Source of the DNA: Marinoscillum sp. 108
Lineage (GTDB): Bacteria > Bacteroidota > Bacteroidia > Cytophagales > Cyclobacteriaceae
NCBI RefSeq assembly: GCF_902506655.1
Contig: NZ_LR734808.1
Location: 1,240,001-1,304,000 of the forward strand
Direction: 5' to 3'
DNA length: 64,000 nucleotides
Shown here: piece by piece, positions 27,398 through 36,900 of the stretch
Numbering within the stretch: position 1 is the stretch's first letter
Layout of the letters: each line of letters begins with the position of its first letter
Notes under the pieces: model-generated
Database searches by the model: none
What the model saw: only the letters and a program-made list of their open reading frames with translations
What the model was told of the DNA's origin: nothing
Translations under genes and position numbers: made by a program

Positions 27398-27958
27398 ATG
27401 GATTATCTTAGAAGTTATAAGAATATATATGATCAAAATATAATTTTGATGTACAAAGGGGAATTGACCTTTGACTTAGTAACTTCGATGATTGCGACAC
27501 TTGAAGAAAGACTAGAAGAACTTGAGGAGAATCGGAAAGTGAAAAAGAAATTTTACAACGTGGCTACTGAGTGCATTCAAAATCTGTATTATCACCTCGA
27601 TGAGGTCAATGCGGATGAGATCAGAATAAGTAGCTATGACTCCAGATCTGCCCTGATTCTGATAGCCGCGCGAAAGAGGTTTTACAGTTTACAGACAGGT
27701 AACTATATCCCTACTGAAAGGACAGCAGAGATACAGCAAAGACTGGATGATATTAACGCTGTGGAACCGGAGGAGTTGAGAACTCTCTACAAGAAGGCGT
27801 TAAATGAGCAGGAGTTTTCCGACAAAGGAACAGGAGGACTCGGGTTCATTGATATCGCCAGAAAAACAGGAGGACAAAAATTAAGATATAAATTTCAACC
27901 AGTTACTGACAATGTATCTTATTTTACATTGCAGGTAAGATTGCCTAGAGATGTATAG
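27398..27958 (+). CDS. siaB: SiaB-family protein kinase
   Basis: 186 residues. It matches the SiaB (DUF6272) family, a GHKL-fold kinase that phosphorylates SiaC. An N-box-like helix NVATECIQNLYYH carries the E-x3-N arrangement, and the segment DKGTGGLGFIDIARKTG is the glycine-rich nucleotide lid. No transmembrane segment, so it is cytosolic. In Pseudomonas aeruginosa, SiaB opposes the phosphatase SiaA. Here a SiaA-like phosphatase is at 21575 and the siaC homologue starts 33 bases downstream. The symbol is used at family level; function in this organism is inferred. Confidence 0.85.
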   Translation: MDYLRSYKNIYDQNIILMYKGELTFDLVTSMIATLEERLEELEENRKVKKKFYNVATECIQNLYYHLDEVNADEIRISSYDSRSALILIAARKRFYSLQTGNYIPTERTAEIQQRLDDINAVEPEELRTLYKKALNEQEFSDKGTGGLGFIDIARKTGGQKLRYKFQPVTDNVSYFTLQVRLPRDV

Positions 27959-27991
27959 GCAGAACAAGCAGATAAAGCTCTGAATAACCTT

Positions 27992-28375
27992 ATGGAAAAG
28001 ATTTTTATTGAGCCAACACGGGTTACTCCATTAGTGAATTTCGATCCCGATGAAGGATTACTTGAGATCAAAGGACGATCAAGCCCGGAGAATTCTATAC
28101 TTTTCTATCAAAAGATCATTGATAACCTGGATGAGTATATCCAAAGTGATTTGACTGATTTTAAAGCAAATTTTTCTTTTGAATACTTTAATACTAGCTC
28201 ATCCAAGTGTTTGTTTGATGTATTTAAGCGATTGAGCCGAATAGAAGAATCCGGCAAAGGCTTAACAATTAACTGGTACTATGAAGAAGATGACGAGGAC
28301 ATGATGGAAGCAGGAGAAGATTATGCAGACCTATTAGATCTTGAATTCAATTTTCTGGAAATCGAAGAATTCTAA
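27992..28375 (+). CDS. siaC: SiaC-family regulatory phosphoprotein (DUF1987)
   Basis: 127 residues, acidic. The N-terminus IEPTRVTPLVNFDPDEGLLE and the later FEYFNTSSSKCLFDVFKRL are the DUF1987/SiaC hallmarks. Thr68 lies in FNTSSSK and matches, in both number and context, the threonine that SiaB phosphorylates in the Pseudomonas protein. There the unphosphorylated form binds and activates the diguanylate cyclase SiaD. No GGDEF gene is present in this window, so the output partner here is unknown; the neighbouring membrane coiled-coil protein is a candidate. Second gene of the siaB operon. Confidence 0.87.
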   Translation: MEKIFIEPTRVTPLVNFDPDEGLLEIKGRSSPENSILFYQKIIDNLDEYIQSDLTDFKANFSFEYFNTSSSKCLFDVFKRLSRIEESGKGLTINWYYEEDDEDMMEAGEDYADLLDLEFNFLEIEEF

Positions 28376-28387
28376 GGATCTAGTCTT

Positions 28388-28897
28388 ATGGAAGGACCCA
28401 AAGAGCTTTATCATGAAGAAATAAAGAAACTCAAAGATTTCAGGGTAAGGCTGGATACTCATGCCATTTATAAAAAAGACCTTGAGGACTTCTCTGATGA
28501 TTATGAAGACCTGGTGGCTCAAGCCAAAGTAATCACCCGGGTATCCGACAGACTCCAGAAAAAACTCGATAATGCCAACATCCAGATCCGTGAGCAAAAT
28601 GACGAGATCAAGGATAAGAATCTGGAGCTGGAAAAAACAATTAAAGACCTGGCTGAAGCGAAAGTAGGTAGAAAAGCCTCTACCATCATGTTTACTTTGG
28701 CTATCATCCTCTTCCTTTCAGAAGAATTTTTCTTAGAAGACATTATTGAATCGAATGTGTCCATCCCCTACGTGGACCTCATGGCCAAGGGCCTTATCGC
28801 CATTATTCTTAAGTTTTTCGAATCTGGCCTCGAGTCTTTCTTCCTCAACCAGGAGAAAAGAAAAATTATCAAGCAGGAAAAATCTTCCAACAGCTAA
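28388..28897 (+). CDS. Membrane-anchored coiled-coil protein of the siaBC operon
   Basis: 169 residues. The first ~90 are a charged coiled coil (AKVITRVSDRLQKKLDNA... with many K/E/D repeats). Two hydrophobic segments follow, at about 97-114 (ASTIMFTLAIILFLSEEF) and about 128-150 (MAKGLIAIILKFFES), and then a short basic tail. It starts 12 bases after siaC. No known family. The position suggests a membrane docking or effector partner for SiaC, replacing the diguanylate cyclase of the Pseudomonas system. That is inference from context only. Confidence 0.7.
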   Translation: MEGPKELYHEEIKKLKDFRVRLDTHAIYKKDLEDFSDDYEDLVAQAKVITRVSDRLQKKLDNANIQIREQNDEIKDKNLELEKTIKDLAEAKVGRKASTIMFTLAIILFLSEEFFLEDIIESNVSIPYVDLMAKGLIAIILKFFESGLESFFLNQEKRKIIKQEKSSNS

Positions 28898-28980
28898 GTG
28901 TCTGGCGCAAGCTCTCTATAAGGTTTATGCTTTTTTTAAATAAGGTGCTTAAGCATGCTTCTGAACACTTCAATATTGCA

Positions 28981-28988
28981 TATGTTTG
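28981..28988 (+). promoter_or_regulatory. Possible -7 element before the symporter gene
   Basis: TATGTTTG fits TAnnTTTG and lies 46 bases before the ATG at 29035. No TTG occurs at the right distance upstream (CTG is nearest), so this is a weak call. Confidence 0.25.
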
Positions 28989-29034
28989 GAAAACTCTTTA
29001 ACATGCGTAGTTTTATTTCAAATCATTCAATTTT

Positions 29035-30648
29035 ATGGAATTTTCTTTTGTAGATATTATAGTTTTCATAAGCTACTGTCTCCTCATTGTGGGCATAGGT
29101 CTTTGGGTATCCCGCGACAAAAAAGGCCATGAAAAAAATGCCGAGGATTACTTTTTGGCAAGCAAATCACTCCCCTGGTGGGCTATCGGAGCCTCGCTCA
29201 TTGCAGCTAACATCTCCGCCGAACAATTCATCGGTATGTCCGGCTCTGGTTTTGCCAGTGGGTTAGCCATTGCCTCGTATGAGTGGATGGCAGCTATCAC
29301 CCTGATCATAGTAGGAAAGTACTTTTTACCCATTTTTATAGAAAAAGGACTGTACACCATTCCGGAGTTTGTAGAAAAGAGATACAGCACCCAGCTGAAA
29401 ACAATTCTTGCAGTCTTCTGGATTGCTCTTTATGTATTTGTCAACCTGAGCTCAGTACTCTACCTCGGTGCGCTGGCACTCGAAACCATCATGGGTGTGC
29501 CTATGATGTACGGTGTAATGGGGCTGGCATTGTTTGCCGCTGCCTATTCATTGTACGGCGGACTGTCTGCTGTGGCTTGGACCGACGTGGTGCAGGTGGT
29601 CTTTTTGGTACTGGGTGGTTTGCTTACTACCTATCTGGCACTGGATACCCTTTCGAATGGAGCAGGCATGATGGCTGGATTCAAGCAGGTATGGGAAGCC
29701 GTACCTGAGAGATTTCACATGATTTTGGATGAGTCCAATCCTGAATTTTCCAATCTGCCCGGCATTTGGGTATTGGTAGGTGGTATGTGGGTTGCTAACC
29801 TTTATTATTGGGGATTCAACCAGTACATCATTCAGCGTACACTGGCAGCCAAATCACTGAAGGAAGCGCAGAAAGGTATCGTAATGGCAGCCTTTTTGAA
29901 ATTACTCATCCCATTCATCGTGGTAGTGCCTGGTATTGCTGCGTACGTAATGGTAAATGACCCGGAGATCATGGCTCGCCTGGGTGAACTAGGGCAGGTC
30001 AATATCCCGGGCCCGGGAGAATCTGACAAGGCATACCCATGGTTACTTCAACTACTCCCTGTTGGGTTGAAAGGTGTTGCATTCGCAGCTTTGGCTGCAG
30101 CCATCGTTTCGTCATTGGCTTCTATGCTCAATTCTACATCCACCATATTCACGATGGATATCTACAAGCAGTATATTAAGAAGGATGCCACTGATCGCCA
30201 GACGGTTAGAATGGGTAGAATTTCTGCTTCTGTAGCGCTGGTTATAGCCTGTATCATGGCACCACTTCTTGGAGGTATCGACCAGGCCTTCCAGTTCATT
30301 CAGGAGTATACAGGTATCGTGAGTCCTGGTATTCTTGCGGTGTTCCTACTGGGACTTTTCTGGAAAAAGACAACCAATGCAGCTGCCATTTGGGGTGCTA
30401 TCCTTTCTGTGCCTATTGCCATGCTTTTCAAACTCCTACCGGGCATACCGTTTATGAACCAGATGGGACTTACTTGTCTCCTTACTATGCTGGTGATCAT
30501 CATAGTGAGCTATCTGGGAGGTAAAGGAAAAGACAATGAGAAAGGCATTGAGCTGACTAAAGATCTCTTCAAAACGACTCCTGCATTCAATATTGGTGCT
30601 TTTGCCATCAGTTTGATTCTAGTGGTACTTTATGCACTTTTCTGGTAA
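29035..30648 (+). CDS. Sodium:solute symporter (SSS family, SglT-like)
   Basis: 537-residue inner-membrane transporter with about 14 transmembrane helices in the LeuT-like fold. The family signature region ISAEQFIGMSGSGFASGLAI is near residues 62-81, followed by YTIPEFVEKRYS. It resembles the SGLT sugar-transporter branch (NLYYWGFNQYIIQRTLAAKS is the SGLT-like segment), so Na+-driven uptake of a sugar or related solute is likely. Exact substrate cannot be stated. The DUF4442 gene follows after 3 bases and is probably co-transcribed. Confidence 0.9.
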   Translation: MEFSFVDIIVFISYCLLIVGIGLWVSRDKKGHEKNAEDYFLASKSLPWWAIGASLIAANISAEQFIGMSGSGFASGLAIASYEWMAAITLIIVGKYFLPIFIEKGLYTIPEFVEKRYSTQLKTILAVFWIALYVFVNLSSVLYLGALALETIMGVPMMYGVMGLALFAAAYSLYGGLSAVAWTDVVQVVFLVLGGLLTTYLALDTLSNGAGMMAGFKQVWEAVPERFHMILDESNPEFSNLPGIWVLVGGMWVANLYYWGFNQYIIQRTLAAKSLKEAQKGIVMAAFLKLLIPFIVVVPGIAAYVMVNDPEIMARLGELGQVNIPGPGESDKAYPWLLQLLPVGLKGVAFAALAAAIVSSLASMLNSTSTIFTMDIYKQYIKKDATDRQTVRMGRISASVALVIACIMAPLLGGIDQAFQFIQEYTGIVSPGILAVFLLGLFWKKTTNAAAIWGAILSVPIAMLFKLLPGIPFMNQMGLTCLLTMLVIIIVSYLGGKGKDNEKGIELTKDLFKTTPAFNIGAFAISLILVVLYALFW

Positions 30649-30651
30649 CAG

Positions 30652-31146
30652 ATGATTCAACTCACTAAAAAGCAGGAAAAGCTCCAACGACAAGTCACTA
30701 GCAAGTGGCAGTTTGGGCTTTTCCTGCTCACTAAGCTTCCTATGGGGCTGATAGCAGGCATGAGGCTTCGCGAATTAGACACCACCCGCTGTGTGACTTC
30801 TGTACCCTTCAAGTACCTTACTAAAAATCCCTTCAAGAGCACTTATTTCGCGGTGCAAAGCATGGCTGCAGAGCTTTCTACGGCTTCACCATGTCTCCTG
30901 GCAGTGGCAGGTCACAAACCATCGATCGCGTTTATCATTGTGGACTTGAAAGCACGTTTTATGAAAAAAGCCGTGGACAGGGTCTATTTCACTTGTGATG
31001 ATTGTCAAAAGGCTTTTGATGCTGTAGAACAAGCGATTGCAACTGGTGAGGCTCAAAGTGCCACATTCAAAACCGTTGGGAAGATGGCCGATGGCACTGT
31101 GGTTTCAGAGTTTGAGTTTACCTGGTCTTTTAAGCAACGTTCATAA
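30652..31146 (+). CDS. DUF4442 hotdog-fold protein (thioesterase-like)
   Basis: 164 residues. The sequence around LFLLTKLPMGLIAGMRLREL, CVTSVPFKYLTKNPFKSTYF and AVQSMAAELSTASPC matches DUF4442, a hotdog-fold family related to PaaI-type acyl-CoA thioesterases. Substrate is unknown. It begins 3 bases after the symporter and its 3' end overlaps the convergent YihY gene by 6 bases. Confidence 0.83.
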   Translation: MIQLTKKQEKLQRQVTSKWQFGLFLLTKLPMGLIAGMRLRELDTTRCVTSVPFKYLTKNPFKSTYFAVQSMAAELSTASPCLLAVAGHKPSIAFIIVDLKARFMKKAVDRVYFTCDDCQKAFDAVEQAIATGEAQSATFKTVGKMADGTVVSEFEFTWSFKQRS

Positions 31147-32469
31147 ATCAACCACTTTCTTGTTGGATTGTGCCTCTTTGATGGCTTTATCTACCTCAGA
31201 AAGTAAAATTTCTATGTTTTCAAAGCCTTCATTGTCAGACGCCTGAGGCAGGTTATCCATCCCCAATTTTTCCAAACGATCATAGACCATAAACACATCT
31301 ATTTTGTGGATATCCATACCGGGCTGAAACTGCTCAACTTCAGGATCTGCGACCTTCACGATCAACCGGGCCGTTTCCAGATCATCCAATATCTCACGAA
31401 TAAATCGCCTGGGGATATTCAGGCTGCTGCATAAGTGCTCAAAGGAAACAGGCTCATCGTTGCTTTGAAAATCCTTCACTATCCTCCGCAATACGAGAAG
31501 CGTCATCTTCCTTTTGGATTTCAAATTCATCTTCAGCTCTTCATTGTCGTACGCCCAGCCTCCTACATTTTGTACCGCAAAGGCAAACTCTGCACCGAAC
31601 AATAAAATCATCCAGCTCAACTGAAGCCAGATAAGAAAAAGTGGAAGCGCTGCAAAACTCCCGTAGATCACACTATATCGAGAAAGGTAAACCTGCCCTT
31701 CTATCCAGGCAAACTGAGTGATCTGATAGGCTGTCCCTGCCAAAACCCCGGCAATCAAAGCTGGTTTGATCTTCACGGAGGTATTTGGAAAAACCATGTA
31801 GAGGAGAAAGAGTAGAAACCAAATGAGCGTGTAGGGTATCAGCTTGATGAAAAACAGAATAATCGGTCTGAAAAGCCCCAAAATGCCCATACTATCTGTC
31901 AGACTCTCGATACTCGTGGTAATAAAAACCGTCGCTGAGCTGGCCATAATCAGAATCAGTGGCCCCAACAAAATCACCGACATATAGTCAGTAAGCTTCC
32001 GCTTGAGGGTTCGCCCCTTCCGGGTATTCCAAATATCATTGAAGGCCACCTCTATGTTGTTGAGCAATCTGGCCACGGCGTAGATCAAAAAGACCGCACT
32101 TATACCCGATATAATCCCTCCACTTGAGGTGGATAGCATTTTATTGGCAAACTTCAGGGTGTAATCCAGAACTTCCTGCTGACCGCTAAAATATTTGATC
32201 AATTCATTCTTCAGATAATCCTCCAGCCCAAAGATGGTGGCAATACCAAAAGCCATGGCCACCACGGGCACTACAGACAATACAGAAAAATAGGTCAGCG
32301 CCGAGGCCTTTTCCCCACACTTATCTTTATCAAACTCAGACAGTGTAATGACCCAAATTCTAATCTGGCGATAGAGAAACCTGCGTCTTTTGGGAAGTGT
32401 GTCCAGTTTTATCTTCCAAAGATCCTCATGCAGGAAATTTTTGATGCTATTGACGTGCCGGGCAACCAT
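31141..32469 (-). CDS. YihY/BrkB family membrane protein
   Basis: 442 residues with about six transmembrane helices in the first 310. KCGEKASALTYFSVLSVVPV near 51-70 and the later GSFAALPLFLIWLQLSWMILLFGAEFA are the conserved YihY/BrkB (formerly RNase BN) blocks. Members were once thought to be nucleases; they are now regarded as envelope or transport proteins of uncertain role. A C-terminal cytoplasmic domain of about 120 residues (winged-helix-like, EHLCSSLNIPRRFIREIL) is an addition common in Bacteroidota homologues. Confidence 0.9.
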   Translation of the reverse strand: MVARHVNSIKNFLHEDLWKIKLDTLPKRRRFLYRQIRIWVITLSEFDKDKCGEKASALTYFSVLSVVPVVAMAFGIATIFGLEDYLKNELIKYFSGQQEVLDYTLKFANKMLSTSSGGIISGISAVFLIYAVARLLNNIEVAFNDIWNTRKGRTLKRKLTDYMSVILLGPLILIMASSATVFITTSIESLTDSMGILGLFRPIILFFIKLIPYTLIWFLLFLLYMVFPNTSVKIKPALIAGVLAGTAYQITQFAWIEGQVYLSRYSVIYGSFAALPLFLIWLQLSWMILLFGAEFAFAVQNVGGWAYDNEELKMNLKSKRKMTLLVLRRIVKDFQSNDEPVSFEHLCSSLNIPRRFIREILDDLETARLIVKVADPEVEQFQPGMDIHKIDVFMVYDRLEKLGMDNLPQASDNEGFENIEILLSEVDKAIKEAQSNKKVVDL

Positions 32470-32521
32470 ATTATTTATCGGAAATACGAGCCAAGATAAT
32501 TAATAAGGGCGCAATAAATGA

Positions 32522-32547
32522 GAAAAAGAGGCATAAGCCTCTTTTTC
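32522..32547 (-). terminator. Rho-independent terminator downstream of the metallophosphoesterase gene
   Basis: Perfect 11-bp stem GAAAAAGAGGC (32522-32532) / GCCTCTTTTTC (32537-32547) with an ATAA loop. On the minus strand it lies about 130 bases beyond the phosphoesterase stop and just ahead of the YihY gene. Confidence 0.6.
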
Positions 32548-32676
32548 AAAGTAATTGCAATATGCAATATTCACCATAACAACCTCATGAGGTTTGTTCT
32601 AAAAAAATTGATTCACCTAAAATCAACTAATGAGGAATTTTAACCGGATATATAACCACTAAAGTTAGGCATACCC

Positions 32677-33918
32677 CTATCCATGCTTCAATTCGAGTAC
32701 TGTGATCTCAGGCAAGATCCCTACACGACCCGGATAACCCAAAAATCCGAACCCCCTATTGACGTATAAGTATTGGTTTCCACTCTTATATAAATCCGCC
32801 CATTGCTTATAAATATACTGGGATGGGCTCCAGCGAAAATCGCCTATTTCAATCCCAAACTGCATACCATGCGTATGCCCTGCCAGCATCAGGTCGATAT
32901 CCGGGTACTCCGGTCTTACCTGTGCATCCCAGTGGCTGGGGTCATGAGAAAGTAAAATCTTGAAAGGGGCCTCCTCTGTGCCCGCATAGGTTTTGGCCAG
33001 GTCTCCATATTTTGAAAAACGCCCTGCACCCCAGTTTTCCAATCCCAAAATAGCTATTTGATCTGATCCTTCCTTGATCAACCTATTTTCATTGAGCAGG
33101 ATATCCCAGCCCATATATCGGTGCATCTCCTGCAGCTGGTGAACATCTGCTTGTTTCGCCTGTGGGCTAGCCCAGCTCCTATAATCCCCATAGTCATGAT
33201 TGCCCATGGTGGAATAAACCCCCATAGGAGCATCAATTTTCCTGAAAATATCCAGATAGGGCTTGGCCTCTTCACTCTGATTGTTGACTAAATCCCCAGT
33301 GAAAAAGACAATATCACCTTTCTGTTGATTAATCAGATCCACTCCACCCGCTACAGCTGTCTTATTGAAAAAGCTGCCGGTGTGTATATCTGAAACCTGA
33401 ACAATTCTGAGACCATCAAATGCTTTAGGTACATTGGATGAAACAATTTCTCTCCTTCTGATTCTATAGTCGTGAGCCCCGGAAACAATACCGAAACTGA
33501 AGACAGCAATCGGAACCGTACCCGCAATAATGGCCGACTTTGAAATAAACTCGGAACGCGAGAGGTCCTTTGGAGCCTCTGCCCTTGAGGGCATCATATT
33601 CATCACAAAAGTGACCAGTCTCCTGAAATCATCAGTCAATAAAAAGATAGCTGAAATCAACTTGCCTATAAGGGTGATGAAAAATGCCGTGGTGATAAAA
33701 AGCCTCAGGTTTTGAAACTGCTTCGGATCCAATTGCTCATAAAACATAATACCAGCAAACAGCACAGCCGATATACCAAAATATGCTACTGAAATCAGCC
33801 TTCTGGTGACCACTTCATAATCTGAGATTACCAGACGAATGGCTTGATAAATATATAGATCGAAAGCCATGTAGAGTACGGCCGCTATCCCAAAGAAATA
33901 AATTCTACTCATAAGCAA
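32677..33918 (-). CDS. Membrane-anchored metallophosphoesterase
   Basis: 413 residues. The first ~150 residues hold about four hydrophobic helices; a calcineurin-like phosphoesterase domain follows at about 160-413. The dinuclear metal motifs are in order: VQVSDIHTG, FFTGDLVNN, TMGNHDYG, LLSHDPSHWD and LAGHTHGMQ. This is the YkuE/YaeI-like arrangement in which the domain faces the periplasm; the related UDP-diacylglucosamine or phospholipid-type hydrolases are possible activities, but the substrate is not known. It follows the RND efflux operon, separated by a hairpin, so it probably has its own promoter. Confidence 0.9.
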   Translation of the reverse strand: MLMSRIYFFGIAAVLYMAFDLYIYQAIRLVISDYEVVTRRLISVAYFGISAVLFAGIMFYEQLDPKQFQNLRLFITTAFFITLIGKLISAIFLLTDDFRRLVTFVMNMMPSRAEAPKDLSRSEFISKSAIIAGTVPIAVFSFGIVSGAHDYRIRRREIVSSNVPKAFDGLRIVQVSDIHTGSFFNKTAVAGGVDLINQQKGDIVFFTGDLVNNQSEEAKPYLDIFRKIDAPMGVYSTMGNHDYGDYRSWASPQAKQADVHQLQEMHRYMGWDILLNENRLIKEGSDQIAILGLENWGAGRFSKYGDLAKTYAGTEEAPFKILLSHDPSHWDAQVRPEYPDIDLMLAGHTHGMQFGIEIGDFRWSPSQYIYKQWADLYKSGNQYLYVNRGFGFLGYPGRVGILPEITVLELKHG

Positions 33919-33920
33919 AA

Positions 33921-33944
33921 TGCCCCGATCAAATGATCGGGGCA
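33921..33944 (-). terminator. Terminator of the TetR-controlled efflux operon
   Basis: Inverted repeat TGCCCCGATCA (33921-33931) / TGATCGGGGCA (33934-33944). On the minus strand it follows the RND stop codon by about 10 bases and is followed by TTTTGC, then the phosphoesterase start. Confidence 0.75.
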
Positions 33945-33953
33945 GGTTTTATG

Positions 33954-36900
33954 TTAACTAATCCCCAAATACCGGTTGACCCGTGCAAAGAAGAGGTACA
34001 TCACAGGCACAATGACCAGCGTAAGGAATGTAGCAAATGACAATCCGAAAATAATCGTCCAAGACATAGGTCCCCAAAAAGCCACATTGTCTCCGCCAAG
34101 GTAGAAATCCGCATCGTAGGAGTTAAGGAATTTGATGAAATCCACATTGAATCCTACTGCCAGCGGAACAAGCCCCAAAACCGTGGTGATGGCTGTGAGC
34201 AATACCGGTCGCAACCTGGTTTTTCCGGCCACAGCTATGGCTTCCACAATTTCATTAAAAGGTAACTTATCTACCCCTAGTTCCTGCCGCTTGCGCTCAC
34301 GACTCAGCTCGATAAAGTCTATCAGTACGATGGCATTATTCACCACTATTCCTGCCAGTGAAATAATCCCCACCATAGACATGATCACCACAAAGTTCAT
34401 TTGGAAAACTACAAGCCCAAGAAAAACTCCAATGGTACTCAAGACTACCGACATCATGATAATGAAAGGAGTGGTCACTTTATTGAACTGTGCCACGATG
34501 ATCAGGAAGATGAGGCAAACCGCAATACCAAGGGCCTTTGATAGGAATGCCATCTCCTTGGCTTGTTTTTCCTGCTCACCACTGAACTTAAACTCATACC
34601 CGGCAGGCATCTGGAAATTGCTGAGCAACTCCTGAATCTCCCCATTGATCTCAGTGGCATTGTAGCCGGTGATCACATTGGAACTGATGGTAATGACCCT
34701 ATCCATATCTTTCCTTTTGATAGAGCCGTAAGTAGAGCTGAGCTCTGAAGTGGCCACCGATGATATAGGCACGCTTACCATTTTACCAGATGTCTGATCT
34801 CTGAAGACAACACTCTTGTTCATCAGTGCATCCACGTCATATCGATACTTTTCCATGAGTCTTAGCTGCACCTCATAGTCATCTTCCCCTTCCTTGTATT
34901 TGGAAACTTCCTTACCAAACAGTGCCGTTCGCACTTCCATGGCTATGGAGTTGGTAGACAGCCCAAACCTTCGGGCTTTTTCCCTGTCAATGTTTACCAC
35001 CAGTTCAGGTTTACCTGTCTCCAGATCGGTTTTCAGCTTCTCAATACCCTGGATACCCGACTCATTAATGGTCTTCTTCATTCTCTCGGTCACTTCTATG
35101 AGTGTTGCAAAGTCCTCACCGGATACCTCTATACTAATCGGTTTACCCGCTGGCGGGCCATCCGCATTCTGATCCACTGTCACAGCCACACCAGGGTAGC
35201 CGCCAATAGCTTCCCTGATCTCAGCCAGTATCACTTTGGTATCTATGTCATTTCGATATTTGAACTCTTTGAAATTGACGGTAATCCTTGCCTTATTAGG
35301 GGTATCCTGCTGTCCAAATGCTGAAGGATCATTGGGATCTGATGTTCCCTGGCCCACATTGGCAATGATGGACTCCACGATGCTTTCATACGGCTTCACC
35401 ACGTCAAAAACAATGTGTTCAATCTTCTGGGTAAACTCATTGGTATGTTCAATATCGGTACCTACCGGGTACTCAATGAAGACGTTGATGTACTTGGGGT
35501 CTGTTTTAGGAAAGTACTCCACATCAGGTGGAAATACGTTCATCAGTCCAAAAGATCCAAAAAACATCAAAACTGTGCCCCAAAAGAATAAGGCAGGTTT
35601 CCAACCTGAAAGTGCAAAATCCAATGTGGACTTATACAGTCCCTCTAACCAGGGTAAGAAAGTTCGTTGAAACCTTCTGGACGATGGCACCAGTACATAT
35701 ACATTCAAGATGGTAATTAACCCGGCTATAATCAGCAAGTTGCCCAACACTGTGGCCTTAGCGAGTAACAACAATGCTCCAAGCACAATGGCTACGGCTA
35801 CAAAAATCATGATGCGCTTCCTATTGGTCTCGCCAGTTTCCAGCTTCATAAAAGCCGCAATAAGCACCGGATTGATGACCAAGGCCACAAACAATGAAGA
35901 ACCCAACGTAACCATCAACGTGATCGGGAGAAACTTCATAAACTCTCCCATGATCCCGGGCCAAAAAGCCAACGGAAGGAATGCCGCCAAAGTGGTGGCT
36001 GTAGAGGCAATAATCGGCCATGCCACTTCTCCCACCCCCTGCTTGGTGGCTTCAAAGGAAGACAACCCTTCCTCCCTGAGTCGATAGACATTTTCCACTA
36101 CCACGATACCATTATCCACGAGCATACCCAGTGCCATGATCAAGGAGAACAGCACCATCATGTTGATGGTAATGCCAAACATGCCAAGAATCATAAAAGC
36201 CATGAACATAGAAAGTGGTATGGCGATCCCCACGAAAAGAGCATTTCGGGAACCGAGGAAGAACAATAGTACCAGTACCACAAGAATCACCCCGGAAATA
36301 ATGTTGTTCTCGAGGCTATCCACAAGCTCTCTGGTCTGCTCAGACTGATCGTTAGTTTTGGTCACTATGAGGTCTTTTGGAAACACCTCTTGCTTGGCTT
36401 TTTCCAGGATCACATTAATCTTGTCAGTGGCAATCAGCAGGTTTTCCCCGCTCCTTTTTACCACATCCACCATCACCACCGGGTTACCTCGCAACCTCGC
36501 ATAATCCTGAGTTTCCTTATAGTCAAAATCTACCTCACCGATATCTCGGAGGTAAACGATATTGCCCTTCTCACTCTTCACCACCACATCCAGCACTTCT
36601 TCCGGGTAAGAAAACTCACCCACCACACGGATAGACCTGCGGATATCTCCTTCCTTCACACTACCACCAGAAAGGGTAATGTTTTCACTCCTGATGGCGT
36701 TTTCAATGTCTGAAAAGTTAACCTCGCGGGCTTCCATCTGATAAGGATCCACATTCACCTTCAGCTCCTTCTCATTGATGCCCCGTATTTCCACTTTAGA
36801 AATCTCAGAAATCTTCTCGATCTCCTCCTCGAGGTACTCAGCGTATTCATTGAGTTCCTCCATACTGTAGTTTCCAGACAGGTTAATATTCAGAATGGGA

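Noticed and set aside
32581-32594. AACCTCATGAGGTT palindrome as an operator
   Set aside because: It lies downstream of a stop codon between same-strand genes and is more simply part of the 3' region; no promoter element was found beside it.
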